64,000 bases of DNA from Ancylobacter sp. Lp-2 (GTDB lineage: Bacteria > Pseudomonadota > Alphaproteobacteria > Rhizobiales > Xanthobacteraceae): contig NZ_JAJALI010000013.1 in assembly GCF_020523795.1 (NCBI RefSeq), forward strand, positions 55,289-119,288, written 5' to 3'. The position numbers and the translations under genes were made by a program. The notes under the pieces were generated by a model, which saw nothing but the letters and a program-made list of their open reading frames with translations, was not told where the DNA came from and ran no database searches. Of this stretch, positions 8,679-16,977 are shown piece after piece (position 1 is the first letter of the stretch; the number at the start of each line of letters is the position of its first letter).

Positions 8679-8740
8679 GGAACGATGATGCGTGTAGACG
8701 GTGAATATGGCACCTTCCGTTCCACCACTGGAACGATGAT
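8679..8740. promoter_or_regulatory. Candidate LysR binding region between SDR and LysR genes
   Basis: The 11-mer GGAACGATGAT occurs twice, at 8679-8689 and 8730-8740, 51 nt apart. The second copy is the right arm of the inverted repeat CGTTCC-N6-GGAACG (8718-8735), just 14 nt before the LysR start. A direct repeat combined with an inverted repeat in a divergent LysR promoter fits recognition and activation sites. Function is inferred from position only. Confidence 0.45.
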
Positions 8741-8749
8741 CGACGCGCC

Positions 8750-9652
8750 ATGCCGGATCTCAACGACTACGCCTTCTTCGCCGAGGTGGTGAAACACGGC
8801 GGTTTCGCTGCCGCCGGGCGTGCCCTGCGCCTGCCGAAGTCCCGGCTGAGCCGCCGTATCGCCGGGCTTGAGGCGCAGCTCGGCGTCCGGCTGATCGAAC
8901 GATCGTCGCGACGTTTCCGTGTCACCGAGGTGGGTGAGGCCTTCTATGCCCGCTGTCGCGCCATGCTGGAGGAGGCCGAGCAGGCTGAGGCGCTGGTGGC
9001 GCAGGCGCAGAGCGAGCCGCGCGGACGGGTGCGCTTCGCCTGCCCGGCCGGCATGGTGGAGGTGCTGTCGCCGGGCCTGCCGGCGTTTCTTTCGCGTCAT
9101 CCGAAGGTGCATCTGCAGGTGATCATTGCCGACCAGCCGGTCGACCTCATCGCCGACCACATCGATGTCGCGCTGCGGGTGCGGGTGGACATCACCACCG
9201 ACGCCGCGCTCACCCTGCGCAGCTTGGGCCGCTCGCGGCGTATCCTGGCCGCCAGCCCGGCATGGGCGACTATGCTGGGGGATGCCGGCATCGCGGGACT
9301 TGCCCGCCTGCCGACCCTAGGCTCCAGCGATGAGACCGGCGAGATCACCTGGGATCTGGCCGGGCCGGAGGGCGCGACCTTCAGCCTCCGGCACGAGCCG
9401 CGTCTCACCTGCCGCGATTTCGCGGCGCTGCGCACCGCCGCCGCGGCGGGCCTCGGGGTCGCCCTGCTGCCCGACCACATCTGCCGCGACGACCTCGCAG
9501 CCGGCCGCCTCGTTCAGATACTACCCGGCTGGGGCGGCCAGATCGGCATCGTCCATGTCGTCTTCACCACGCGCCGGGGCCTGCCGCCCGCAGTGCGGGC
9601 GTTCATCGACCATCTCGCCGCAACGTTCCGATCTCTGAAGCTGGAGCTTTGA
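8750..9652 (+). CDS. LysR-family transcriptional regulator
   Basis: 300 residues, standard LysR length. The winged HTH covers residues about 5-62 (FFAEVVKHGGFAAAGRAL, then LSRRIAGLEAQLGVRLIERS), followed by the linker helix and a periplasmic-binding-like effector domain from about residue 90. It resembles the group of LysR regulators that control adjacent divergent oxidoreductases. The effector is unknown. Confidence 0.88.
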   Translation: MPDLNDYAFFAEVVKHGGFAAAGRALRLPKSRLSRRIAGLEAQLGVRLIERSSRRFRVTEVGEAFYARCRAMLEEAEQAEALVAQAQSEPRGRVRFACPAGMVEVLSPGLPAFLSRHPKVHLQVIIADQPVDLIADHIDVALRVRVDITTDAALTLRSLGRSRRILAASPAWATMLGDAGIAGLARLPTLGSSDETGEITWDLAGPEGATFSLRHEPRLTCRDFAALRTAAAAGLGVALLPDHICRDDLAAGRLVQILPGWGGQIGIVHVVFTTRRGLPPAVRAFIDHLAATFRSLKLEL

Positions 9653-9921
9653 TCATCTCGCCGCGCTGTCGAGGCCTGCCCCACCCCTGCCAAGCCGCCG
9701 CGCGGCAAGGCGCGCCAAGCACCCGAGGCCGACCACGCGACGAGTCAGGAGGCCGCCAGGCTGCCCACGCGAACCGCAGCTGTCGCGCCTCCAGACAAGA
9801 TGCGGTGGATCCAACAATACCCGCCCCACCCTGCCGCCTACTGTTCGGTCGTGCCATCAGCGGAACAAAATTCGAGCGCGGTGGTTCGTCCTCCAACGCC
9901 TTGTTCGCACGAGACCCACTG

Positions 9922-10269
9922 ATGTCCTACGCCACGCGCCTTTCGAAGTTCAGGATTTCTGCCGCGCTGCTGATCGCGACGTTCATGTGCGCGCCAGACA
10001 GCCAGGCATCGGCCGATGACGGTGTGGTCGATTCGAGGAAGCTCACGGCGATGCGGGAAAAATGGCAGATGCCTCCGGAGGCGCTGGCTGATCGCCTGGG
10101 CGTTCCGTTCCAAGTCTATATGGAGATGGAACAGGGCACCCAGGCTCTCGAGAGCCAACACTTGCTGACCCTCGAGGCGATCGGGATCGACCAGTGTCTG
10201 TCGAAGCAAGACCCGAGCCTGCTCGTTCCCGAAGTGCGGCTGTCCTTGGGTGAGACGGCCGAAGGGTAG
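9922..10269 (+). CDS. Small exported protein with an HTH-like segment, unknown function
   Basis: 115 residues. The ATG at 9922 opens a plausible signal peptide (RLSKFR, then a hydrophobic stretch ISAALLIATFM, then SQASA near residue 31). After it, residues about 40-90 (MREKWQMPPEALADRLGVPFQVYMEMEQG and following) resemble the helix-turn-helix of XRE/Cro-type DNA-binding proteins, although the protein appears to be exported. No strong ribosome site is seen, and a longer reading upstream lacks protein-like composition. It is not recognised as any known family. Alternatives are a diverged cytoplasmic XRE protein starting at Met54, or a non-coding frame. Confidence 0.45.
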   Translation: MSYATRLSKFRISAALLIATFMCAPDSQASADDGVVDSRKLTAMREKWQMPPEALADRLGVPFQVYMEMEQGTQALESQHLLTLEAIGIDQCLSKQDPSLLVPEVRLSLGETAEG

Positions 10270-10481
10270 GATTGGGCAACGAAGGGCGACACCTGAAAGC
10301 GGGCATCCTGCGGTCGCCCCCGACATCTTGCCGCTTGGTCGGCACGCTGCCCTAAGATCGCGACATCGCCTTCGCCAAAGGCCCCGAACTCCGGCGAATT
10401 GAGCCGGACGGCCGTCGCGTCGAGCCACGCTTCAGTGATCTGTCCGGAATCGGCCAGGACACGCCGTATCGGCGCCGACGC

Positions 10482-10859
10482 TTATGCCTCTGGCACCTCG
10501 ATTGTGGGGCCAAGCACCAGCTCCGAGGCTGTATATCGTTCGACTCTTCCCGGCAGGTAGAACACGTCGGCGATGAGGTCGTGCTCCGCGACGGTCCATT
10601 CTTGCTCGCCCTGCCGCCGAACCCACTGGAAGCGCGTGATCTCCTCGTCCTCGACCTTCGGGCGTCGCTCGACCAGTTCGGTCGGCACGCCACCGGCCAG
10701 GACCATCGCCGTGAGCTGCGCCGCCACATTATCGGGGATCGGCTTTCCACCAGTCGCCCAACGACGGGCCGTGCGGACGTCCACACCGAGCAGCTTAGCC
10801 AGCGCCGCAGGCGAAAGGTCCAGTCTTGCGAGGGCGGACTGGAGTTCGGTGGGGGTCAT
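10482..10859 (-). CDS. Small HTH-domain protein
   Basis: 125 residues. The start at 10859 has GGAG 7 nt upstream; a second ATG 15 nt earlier has none. Residues about 3-50 (ELQSALARLDLSPAALAKLLG, then TARRWATG, then VAAQL) are an XRE-like helix-turn-helix, followed by about 65 residues without recognised motif. It is probably a DNA-binding protein. No toxin partner is visible next to it, so an antitoxin role is not supported. It lies alone between a small exported-protein gene and tRNA-Lys. Confidence 0.6.
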   Translation of the reverse strand: MTPTELQSALARLDLSPAALAKLLGVDVRTARRWATGGKPIPDNVAAQLTAMVLAGGVPTELVERRPKVEDEEITRFQWVRRQGEQEWTVAEHDLIADVFYLPGRVERYTASELVLGPTIEVPEA

Positions 10860-11153
10860 GGTAGCTCCAGTCATGGGTGAAATGGATCAAGATACGGATG
10901 CCGACCTTGCCCGCATAGGTCGGCCAGGCCGGCGGTCTAAGAGAACGGATGCCTCCGCAAGCAGCAGTGGCCGGACAGCACTCATTTCTCTGATTCTCGC
11001 TTCGGCGGCGACACCGTGGCGACAATCGGGGGATCGCGGTAGCGCCATTGTCGGCCGTCGGGACAAGGGACGATCGTAGGTTCCCAACCCGCCCCAGCAA
11101 GTTTGGGGAAATGCGAGGAAAAGTGATGGAAAATCAATGGGGAATTGAGAGAG

Positions 11154-11229
11154 TGGTGAGCCCGTCGGGATTCGAACCCGAGACCCCATGATTAAAAGTC
11201 ACGTGCTCTACCGGCTGAGCTACGGGCTC
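11154..11229 (-). tRNA. tRNA-Lys (anticodon UUU)
   Basis: 76 nt on the minus strand including an encoded CCA. The 7-bp acceptor stem GAGCCCG/CGGGCTC, a D-arm, the anticodon stem CGTGA/TCATG around the loop CTTTTAA (anticodon TTT), the T-loop TTCGAAT and the discriminator A are all present. It is transcribed alone. Confidence 0.97.
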
Positions 11230-11452
11230 CCACGGGAGGGGGCTTAAGGGTTTCGGCGTCGGATGGCAAGAAGCTGCGGCACCTTACCCTTTGTCGTCGA
11301 CATACTCCTGACAGGAGCCGCCCTTCCGATTGCATTTCTGCAAGGCCACCCTGTCAATCATCGTGCTTCCGGTGCACCGCCCGAGCCGCTAGCTTCCTGC
11401 CAACACCTCAGCCGGGCCGCCGGCCACGCCAGGATGCAAGGAGCATACGCAG

Positions 11453-12052
11453 ATGGCAAAGGTTCTCGTTCTCTACTACTCGACCTATGGCCACATCGAG
11501 ACGATGGCCGAAGCCGTCGCCGAAGGCGCCCGCGAGGCCGGCGCCGATGTCGTGGTGAAGCGCGTGCCCGAGACCGTGCCGGAAGAGATCGCCAGGGCGA
11601 ACCACTTCAAGCTCGACCAGAAGGCGCCCATCGCCACCGTCGACGAGCTGAAGGACTACGACGCGATCATCTTCGGCTCCGGCACCCGCTTCGGCACCGT
11701 CGCATCGCAGCTGCGCGCCTTCATCGACCAGACCGGTGGCCTGTGGTTCACCGGCGGCCTCGTCGGCAAGGTCGGCTCGGTGTTCACCTCTTCGGCGACC
11801 CAGCACGGTGGCCAGGAATCCACCATCCTCGGCTTTGTGCCGACCCTGCTGCATCACGGCATGGTCGTCGTCGGCCTGCCCTATGCCTTCCAGGGCCAGA
11901 TGGGCCTGGACGAGATCAAGGGCGGCTCGCCCTATGGCGCCTCCACCATCACCGACGGCGACGGCTCGCGCCAGCCCTCCAAGGTGGAACTCGACGCAGC
12001 CCGTTACCAGGGCAAGCACGTCGCCACCATCGCCGGCAAGCTGCACGGCTGA
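11453..12052 (+). CDS. wrbA: NAD(P)H:quinone oxidoreductase, WrbA type
   Basis: 199 residues, the family length. It is a flavodoxin-like FMN protein that reduces quinones by two electrons and so limits redox cycling. The N-terminus [13 protein letters not shown] is the FMN phosphate loop, GSGTRFG (residues 74-80) is the second FMN contact, and [10 protein letters not shown] is the typical WrbA segment. AAGGAG lies 11 nt before the start. It is a single-gene unit closed by the hairpin at 12076-12105. Confidence 0.93.
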   Translation: MAKVLVLYYSTYGHIETMAEAVAEGAREAGADVVVKRVPETVPEEIARANHFKLDQKAPIATVDELKDYDAIIFGSGTRFGTVASQLRAFIDQTGGLWFTGGLVGKVGSVFTSSATQHGGQESTILGFVPTLLHHGMVVVGLPYAFQGQMGLDEIKGGSPYGASTITDGDGSRQPSKVELDAARYQGKHVATIAGKLHG

Positions 12053-12075
12053 GCGGGCGACATCTCGAAACAAGG

Positions 12076-12105
12076 ACGGCCGGACCCGCGGGTCCGGCCG
12101 TTTTC
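12076..12105 (+). terminator. Intrinsic terminator of wrbA
   Basis: A 12-bp inverted repeat, ACGGCCGGACCC/GGGTCCGGCCGT (12076-12087 and 12090-12101), is followed by TTTCG. It begins 24 nt after the wrbA stop. Confidence 0.8.
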
Positions 12106-12115
12106 GTTCCAGCGT

Positions 12116-12180
12116 CGTCATCCCGACCGGAGGCGAGGCCCGACAGCCGGGATCGCATCGCCGGCGCGTCCGGAATGACG
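12116..12180. repeat. Palindromic intergenic repeat (REP/BIME-like)
   Basis: A 65-nt stretch starts CGTCATCCCG and ends CGGAATGACG, with imperfect complementarity across its length. It resembles the dispersed palindromic repeats with CGTCAT ends that are common between genes in Rhizobiales. It lies between wrbA and tgt, which are convergent. A related but shorter hairpin is upstream of queA at 14484-14527. Copy number elsewhere cannot be seen. Confidence 0.45.
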
Positions 12181-12199
12181 CGCCGAGCGGCGCAAGCCT

Positions 12200-13336
12200 T
12201 CAGCCACGCGCGGGGATGTCGCCTCTTGCCCAGCCTTCCTTCACCTCGGCCTTGAACGCCTCGAAGCGCCCCTCGGCAATGGCGGCGCGGATGCCCTGCA
12301 TCAGACTCTGGTAATAGGCGAGGTTCACCCAGGTGAGCAGCATCGAGCCCAGCATCTCGTCGCAGCGGATCAGGTGGTGGAGATAGGCGCGCGAATAATC
12401 CCGCGCCGCCGGGCAGTTACTCGTCTCGTCCAGCGGGCGCGGGTCGTCGGCGTGGCGGGCGTTCTTCAGGTTGATCTTGCCGAAGCGGGTGAAGGCCTGT
12501 GCATGGCGGCCGGCACGGGTCGGCATCACGCAGTCGAACATGTCGACGCCGCGCCCCACCGCCTCGATGATGTCGTCCGGCGTGCCGACCCCCATCAGAT
12601 AGCGCGGCTTGTCCTGCGGCAGGATGGCGTTCACCACCTCGATCATGCCCAGCATCACATGCTGCGGCTCGCCGACCGCGAGGCCGCCGATCGAATAGCC
12701 GGGGAAGCCGATGTCGACGAGGCCGCGCGCTGATTCCTCGCGCAGCGCCGGCACGTCGCCGCCCTGCACGATGCCGAACAGCGCCCGGCCGGGCGGCTGG
12801 GCCTCGAAGGCGCGCTTCGAGCGCTCCGCCCAGCGCAGCGACAGCCGCAGCGCCCGCGCCACGTCTTCCGGCGGCGATGGCAGCTTCACGCATTCATCGA
12901 GCTGCATCTGGATGTCCGAGCCGAGCAGGCCCTGGATCTCCACCGAGCGCTCCGGCGACATTTCGTGATAGGCGCCGTCGATATGCGAGCGGAAGGTGAC
13001 GCCCTTCTCGGTCAGCTTGCGCAGGCCCGCCAGCGACATCACCTGGAAGCCGCCGGAATCGGTCAGGATCGGGTGCGGCCAGCGCATGAACTTGTGCAGC
13101 CCGCCCAGTTCGGCGATCCGCTCGGCCGAGGGGCGCAGCATCAGATGATAGGTGTTGCCGAGCAGAATGTCGGCACCGAGCTCCCGCACCTGTTCAGGAT
13201 ACATCGCCTTCACCGTGGCGGCGGTGCCGACCGGCATGAAGGCGGGCGTGCGCACCACTCCGCGCGGCGTGATCACCTCGCCGAGACGGGCGCCGCCGTC
13301 ACGGCCGAGCGGGCGATAGGAGAAGGCTTCGGTCAT
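12200..13336 (-). CDS. tgt: Queuine/preQ1 tRNA-guanine transglycosylase (degraded zinc site)
   Basis: 378 residues. It exchanges guanine at position 34 of GUN tRNAs for preQ1. Asp93 in TDSGGFQ and the nucleophile Asp268 in MFDCVMPTR are intact. The zinc site is not: the motif normally read as C-x-C-x2-C is S306-N-C308-P-A-A311, and the fourth ligand His (in the usual HNLxYYQ) is Val337. Only Cys308 remains. The protein is otherwise full length and well conserved, so it is probably active without structural zinc; that is inference. Its start overlaps the queA stop by 4 nt (ATGA), so queA and tgt are co-translated. Confidence 0.93.
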   Translation of the reverse strand: MTEAFSYRPLGRDGGARLGEVITPRGVVRTPAFMPVGTAATVKAMYPEQVRELGADILLGNTYHLMLRPSAERIAELGGLHKFMRWPHPILTDSGGFQVMSLAGLRKLTEKGVTFRSHIDGAYHEMSPERSVEIQGLLGSDIQMQLDECVKLPSPPEDVARALRLSLRWAERSKRAFEAQPPGRALFGIVQGGDVPALREESARGLVDIGFPGYSIGGLAVGEPQHVMLGMIEVVNAILPQDKPRYLMGVGTPDDIIEAVGRGVDMFDCVMPTRAGRHAQAFTRFGKINLKNARHADDPRPLDETSNCPAARDYSRAYLHHLIRCDEMLGSMLLTWVNLAYYQSLMQGIRAAIAEGRFEAFKAEVKEGWARGDIPARG

Positions 13337-14409
13337 CGGGATCTTTCGGGAAACAGCAGGCAGGCGTCGCCATAGGAATAGAAGCGGTAGCCGGTGTCGA
13401 TGGCGTGGGCATAGGCGCGCTTCTGCGCCTCATGGCCGACAAGCGCCGCCACCAGCATCACCAGCGTTGAGCGCGGCAGGTGGAAGTTGGTCATCATCGC
13501 GTCGATGAAGCGGAAGCGGTAGCCGGGCGTGATGAAGATGTCGGTCTCGCCCTGCCAGGCCGCCAACCGGCCCGAGGCGGAGGCGCTCTCGATCAGCCGC
13601 GTCGCGGTGGAGCCGACGGTGATGACGCGCCCGCCCCGCCGCTTCACCGCGTTGAGCGCTTCGGCGGTCTCCTGCGAAACCTCGCCCCATTCGGCATGCA
13701 TGCGGTGGCCGGTGGTGTCCTCGGCCTTGACCGGCAGGAAGGTGCCGGCGCCGACATGCAGCGTCACGCGGTGAACCTCGACACCTCGCGCCGTCAGGCG
13801 GTCGACCAACGTCGAGGTGAAATGCAGGCCGGCGGTCGGCGCCGCGACCGATCCCTCGGCATTGGCGAACATGGTCTGGTAATCGGCTCGGTCCTGCGCG
13901 TCCTCGGCCCGGCGCGCGGCGATGTAGGGCGGCAGCGGCATGTGGCCGACGCGCGCCACCGCCTCGTCGAGCGCCGCTCCGGCGGCCTCGAAGCGCAGCG
14001 CGATCTCGCCGCCCTCCCCTTTCGCGGCGATCTCGGCCTCCAGCGTCGCCGCGCCGTCCTCGGAGCGGAACGTCACGACATCGCCGACAGCGAGGCGCTT
14101 TCCCGGCCGTGCCAGCGCCAGCCAGCTGTCGGGAGCCAGCCGCTTGTGCAGCATCGCCTCGACCCGCACGTCGGAACCACCCGCCCGGCTGCGAATGCCG
14201 TTGAGGCGTGCGGGCAGCACGCGGGTATCGTTGACGACGAGCGCGTCGCCGGGCGCCAGCAGATCGGGGAGATCGCCGACATGCCGGTCCTCGAGTTCCT
14301 GGGCTTCACCCGGCCGCACCACCAGCAGCCGCGCCGCCTCGCGCGGTTCCACCGGGCGCAGCGCGATCAGGTCAGGCGGGAGATCAAAATCGAAGAGGTC
14401 GACGCGCAT
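13333..14409 (-). CDS. queA: tRNA preQ1(34) S-adenosylmethionine ribosyltransferase-isomerase
   Basis: 358 residues. It transfers the ribosyl part of SAM to preQ1 in tRNA to form epoxyqueuosine, the step after Tgt. Family motifs are visible: [14 protein letters not shown] at the start, [10 protein letters not shown], the PTAGLHFT segment, and [12 protein letters not shown] near the end. The start at 14409 fits the family N-terminus; the frame is open a little further upstream. It is the first gene of the queA-tgt pair. Confidence 0.94.
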   Translation of the reverse strand: MRVDLFDFDLPPDLIALRPVEPREAARLLVVRPGEAQELEDRHVGDLPDLLAPGDALVVNDTRVLPARLNGIRSRAGGSDVRVEAMLHKRLAPDSWLALARPGKRLAVGDVVTFRSEDGAATLEAEIAAKGEGGEIALRFEAAGAALDEAVARVGHMPLPPYIAARRAEDAQDRADYQTMFANAEGSVAAPTAGLHFTSTLVDRLTARGVEVHRVTLHVGAGTFLPVKAEDTTGHRMHAEWGEVSQETAEALNAVKRRGGRVITVGSTATRLIESASASGRLAAWQGETDIFITPGYRFRFIDAMMTNFHLPRSTLVMLVAALVGHEAQKRAYAHAIDTGYRFYSYGDACLLFPERSR

Positions 14410-14483
14410 AATCTGTTCGATGGCAAGGTCATCGGGCGGCGGGCCCATCCGGGCGAGCCGGGACGACCCGATATAATGGAAGC

Positions 14484-14527
14484 GGCGTCCCGTCAGCCGG
14501 ATGTCCTCATCCGAATGCCGGGACGCC
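14484..14527. repeat. Hairpin in the ppi-queA intergenic region
   Basis: GGCGTCCCG at 14484-14492 pairs with CGGGACGCC at 14519-14527, with a nested CGGAT/ATCCG hairpin inside. It lies between a cyclophilin gene and queA, both read leftwards. It may act as a terminator or processing site; there is no clear T tract. Confidence 0.4.
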
Positions 14528-14582
14528 GTTCAGCATAAGCGTTGCCGGACGGTTCACCACCGCCCGGCGAAGCTTCGGACGA

Positions 14583-15041
14583 TCACGCCGCGAGCTTAGC
14601 GGAGACGATCTTGTCCGGGTTGATCACCGGCTCGCCGCGCTTGATCTTGTCGACATTCTCCATGCCCTCGATCACCTCGCCCCAAATGGTGTACTGGCCA
14701 TCGAGGAAGGAAGCGTCGGCGAAGCAGATGAAGAACTGGCTGTCGCCGGAGTTCGGGTCCATGGCGCGGGCCATGGAGACGGTGCCGCGCTGGTGGCGGC
14801 CCTTGTTGAACTCCGCCTTCAGCTTCTGGCCGGAACCGCCGCGGCCGGTGCCGGTCGGGTCGCCGGTCTGCGCCATGAAGCCGTCGATGACGCGGTGGAA
14901 CACCACGCCGTCATAGAAGCCCTGCTTGGCCAGCTCGCTGATGCGGGCGACATGGCCGGGAGCGAGGTCCGGGCGCAGGCGGATCTTCACCGGGCCCTGG
15001 GTGGTCTCCAACAGCAGGATGGATTCGGGGGTGTCGCTCAT
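14583..15041 (-). CDS. Cyclophilin-type peptidyl-prolyl isomerase, cytoplasmic
   Basis: 152 residues. It catalyses proline cis/trans isomerisation. The start at 15041 has AAGGAG with 9-nt spacing and gives MSDTPE with no signal peptide. Cyclophilin active-site motifs FHRVIDGFMAQTGD, GSGQ, ARAMDPNSGDSQFFI and the final GEPVINPDKI are present. It follows a paralogous gene for an exported cyclophilin by 52 nt, which is the usual PpiB/PpiA pair in this order. Confidence 0.93.
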   Translation of the reverse strand: MSDTPESILLLETTQGPVKIRLRPDLAPGHVARISELAKQGFYDGVVFHRVIDGFMAQTGDPTGTGRGGSGQKLKAEFNKGRHQRGTVSMARAMDPNSGDSQFFICFADASFLDGQYTIWGEVIEGMENVDKIKRGEPVINPDKIVSAKLAA

Positions 15042-15093
15042 AGTCGTTACTCCTTGAGAAAAATCTGACGGATGACGGTGCGTGTCGCGCACA

Positions 15094-15657
15094 TCACTTC
15101 ACGTCGGCGGCAACCTTCATCGACACGATCTTGTCGGGGTTCTGCACCGGCTCGCCGCGCTTGAGCTTGTCGACGTTCTCCATGCCGGACACCACCTGGC
15201 CGATGACCGTGTACTGGCCGTTGAGGAAGGAGGCGTCGCCGAAGGTGATGAAGAACTGCGAATTGGCGCTGTTCGGGCTCTGGGCGCGGGCCATGCCGAC
15301 CGTGCCGCGCGTAAAGGGCACGTTGGAGAATTCTGCCGGCAGGTCGGGATAGCGCGAGCCGCCGGTGCCATTGCCGTACTGACCGTCGCCGGTCTGGGCC
15401 ATGAAGCGGTCGATCACCCGGTGGAACGGCACGTTGTCGTAAAAGCCCTCGCGCGCCAGCTGCTTGATGCGCTCGGCATGCTTGGGCGCGATATCCGGGC
15501 GCAGCACGAACACCACCGGACCCTTGGTGGTCTGCATGATGATGGCGTTCTGCGGATCGACGTTCGGCGGCAGCTTGGGAGCCTGCGCCGTCTGGGCGAC
15601 GGCGGGCAGCGCGAACACGGCGGTGACGGCGAAGGCGGCGATCAGACTGCGGATCAT
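15094..15657 (-). CDS. Cyclophilin-type peptidyl-prolyl isomerase, periplasmic
   Basis: 187 residues. MIRSLIAAFAVTAVFALPAVAQ is a signal peptide with AVA cleavage near residue 21, which is what separates it from its cytoplasmic paralogue downstream. Active-site segments FHRVIDRFMAQTGD and ARAQSPNSANSQFFI are intact. The start at 15657 has GGAG 8 nt upstream. It probably assists folding of exported proteins. It is likely co-transcribed with coaD upstream (40-nt gap) and the second cyclophilin downstream. Confidence 0.92.
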   Translation of the reverse strand: MIRSLIAAFAVTAVFALPAVAQTAQAPKLPPNVDPQNAIIMQTTKGPVVFVLRPDIAPKHAERIKQLAREGFYDNVPFHRVIDRFMAQTGDGQYGNGTGGSRYPDLPAEFSNVPFTRGTVGMARAQSPNSANSQFFITFGDASFLNGQYTVIGQVVSGMENVDKLKRGEPVQNPDKIVSMKVAADVK

Positions 15658-15697
15658 CAGAAAACTCCGGTGCGGCTGCGGATTTGGCCGTGCGCGA

Positions 15698-16207
15698 TCA
15701 AATAGGGCGGCGCAGCTTGGTGGCCAGACGGCCGACCACGGCGGCCGGCACGAAGGACGACACGTCGCCTCCCATTCCGGCGATCTGCCGGACAAGGGTG
15801 GCGGTGATGGGGCGGGACACGGCGGAGGCCGGCAAAAATACCGTCTGCACCTCCGGCCGCAGCACGGCGTTCATGCCCGCCATCTGCATCTCGTAGTCGA
15901 GATCGGTACCGTCGCGCAGGCCGCGGATGAGCAGCCGCGCGCCATGGCGATGCGCCGCTTCCACGACGAGGTCGGCGAAGGTGATGCATTCGAACGCCGC
16001 GCCCTCGTGGCGGGCGATCGGCTCGAAGATCTCGGTGAGCATCTCCAGCCTTTCCTCCGCCGCGAACAGCGGGGCTTTGCCGGGATGCACGCCGATACCG
16101 ATCACCAGCCGATCGACCATGCGGGAGGCGGCGCGTGCCACCTCGACATGGCCATTGGTCGGCGGGTCGAAGGAACCGGGGTAGAAGGCGGTGCGCAGGG
16201 CGCTCAT
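15698..16207 (-). CDS. coaD: Phosphopantetheine adenylyltransferase
   Basis: 169 residues. It performs the fourth step of coenzyme A synthesis, the adenylation of 4'-phosphopantetheine. The nucleotidyltransferase motif [10 protein letters not shown] (T/HxGH) is near residues 10-19, [12 protein letters not shown] is at about 90, and the SSS/T-type nucleotide loop near residue 130 reads [10 protein letters not shown], with the usual SSS only partly kept. The start at 16207 gives the family N-terminus. Confidence 0.94.
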   Translation of the reverse strand: MSALRTAFYPGSFDPPTNGHVEVARAASRMVDRLVIGIGVHPGKAPLFAAEERLEMLTEIFEPIARHEGAAFECITFADLVVEAAHRHGARLLIRGLRDGTDLDYEMQMAGMNAVLRPEVQTVFLPASAVSRPITATLVRQIAGMGGDVSSFVPAAVVGRLATKLRRPI

Positions 16208-16298
16208 GCGGAGCCTCTCGTTGCGCGGCAAGGGTTAGCGGGCTCACGCCGCGGACGCAAGGGGCACGGGTGCCTCCGACGCCTCGCCACGGCATCGG

Positions 16299-16880
16299 TC
16301 ATCGCTCGCCACGGCCGATCCACTTGGCGACATGCGGCGCCCGATAGCCCTGCAGACGCGCCAGCAGAGCCTTGGGATTGTCGGCGACGAGCAGCATGTC
16401 GCGATGCGCCTCGCGCATGAAGCCCTCCCCGACCACATGATCGACGAAGCCAAGCAGCCGGTCGAAATAGCCGGCGACATTGAGCAGGGCGCACGGTTTC
16501 TCATGGCTGCCGAGCTGCGCCCACGTCCACACCTCGAACAGCTCCTCCAGCGTGCCGATACCGCCCGGCAGCGCGACGAAGGCGTCGGCGAGTTCGGCCA
16601 TCAGCGCCTTGCGTTCGTGCATGGAGCCGACGATGCGCAGGTCCGCCAAGCCCTTATGCGCGACCTCGCGCTCCAGGATGCCGCGCGGGATGACGCCCGT
16701 CACCTCGCCGCCAGCGGCAAGTGCGGCATCCGCCAGCACGCCCATCAAGCCGACGGACGCACCGCCATAGACGAGGCCGATGCCCTCTCGCGCCAGCGAT
16801 GTTCCCAGTGCGACGGCGGCCTCGGTGTAGTCCGGCCGGTGCCCGGCATTGGAGCCGAGAAAAACGCAAATGCGACGCAT
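16299..16880 (-). CDS. LOG-family protein (cytokinin riboside 5'-monophosphate phosphoribohydrolase-like)
   Basis: 193 residues. LOG proteins cleave the N-glycosidic bond of nucleoside monophosphates. The signature motifs SMHERK (86-91) and PGGIGTLEE (105-113) are complete, and the Rossmann-like N-terminus GSNAG follows MRRICVFL. The start at 16880 has AAGGG 8 nt upstream. It lies between coaD and gyrA, reads in the same direction, and may be a recent addition to that otherwise conserved order. A role in cytokinin release or in purine nucleotide salvage is equally possible. Confidence 0.88.
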   Translation of the reverse strand: MRRICVFLGSNAGHRPDYTEAAVALGTSLAREGIGLVYGGASVGLMGVLADAALAAGGEVTGVIPRGILEREVAHKGLADLRIVGSMHERKALMAELADAFVALPGGIGTLEELFEVWTWAQLGSHEKPCALLNVAGYFDRLLGFVDHVVGEGFMREAHRDMLLVADNPKALLARLQGYRAPHVAKWIGRGER

Positions 16881-16977
16881 GGTATGCCCTTCGACTGACA
16901 CGCCCCTCGAAATGGCAACGGCGCCGTCTCCAGCGCCGTCGCGTCATCGGATGATCATACGGCAGGAGTCCGGCGGC

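Noticed and set aside
10352..10786. A 144-codon minus-strand Arg/Ser-rich frame overlapping the small HTH gene
   Set aside because: It overlaps the HTH gene in another frame on the same strand and has no protein-like composition, while the HTH frame has a ribosome site and a recognisable domain.
10482..10859. Toxin-antitoxin antitoxin
   Set aside because: There is an HTH but no neighbouring toxin-like gene on either side.
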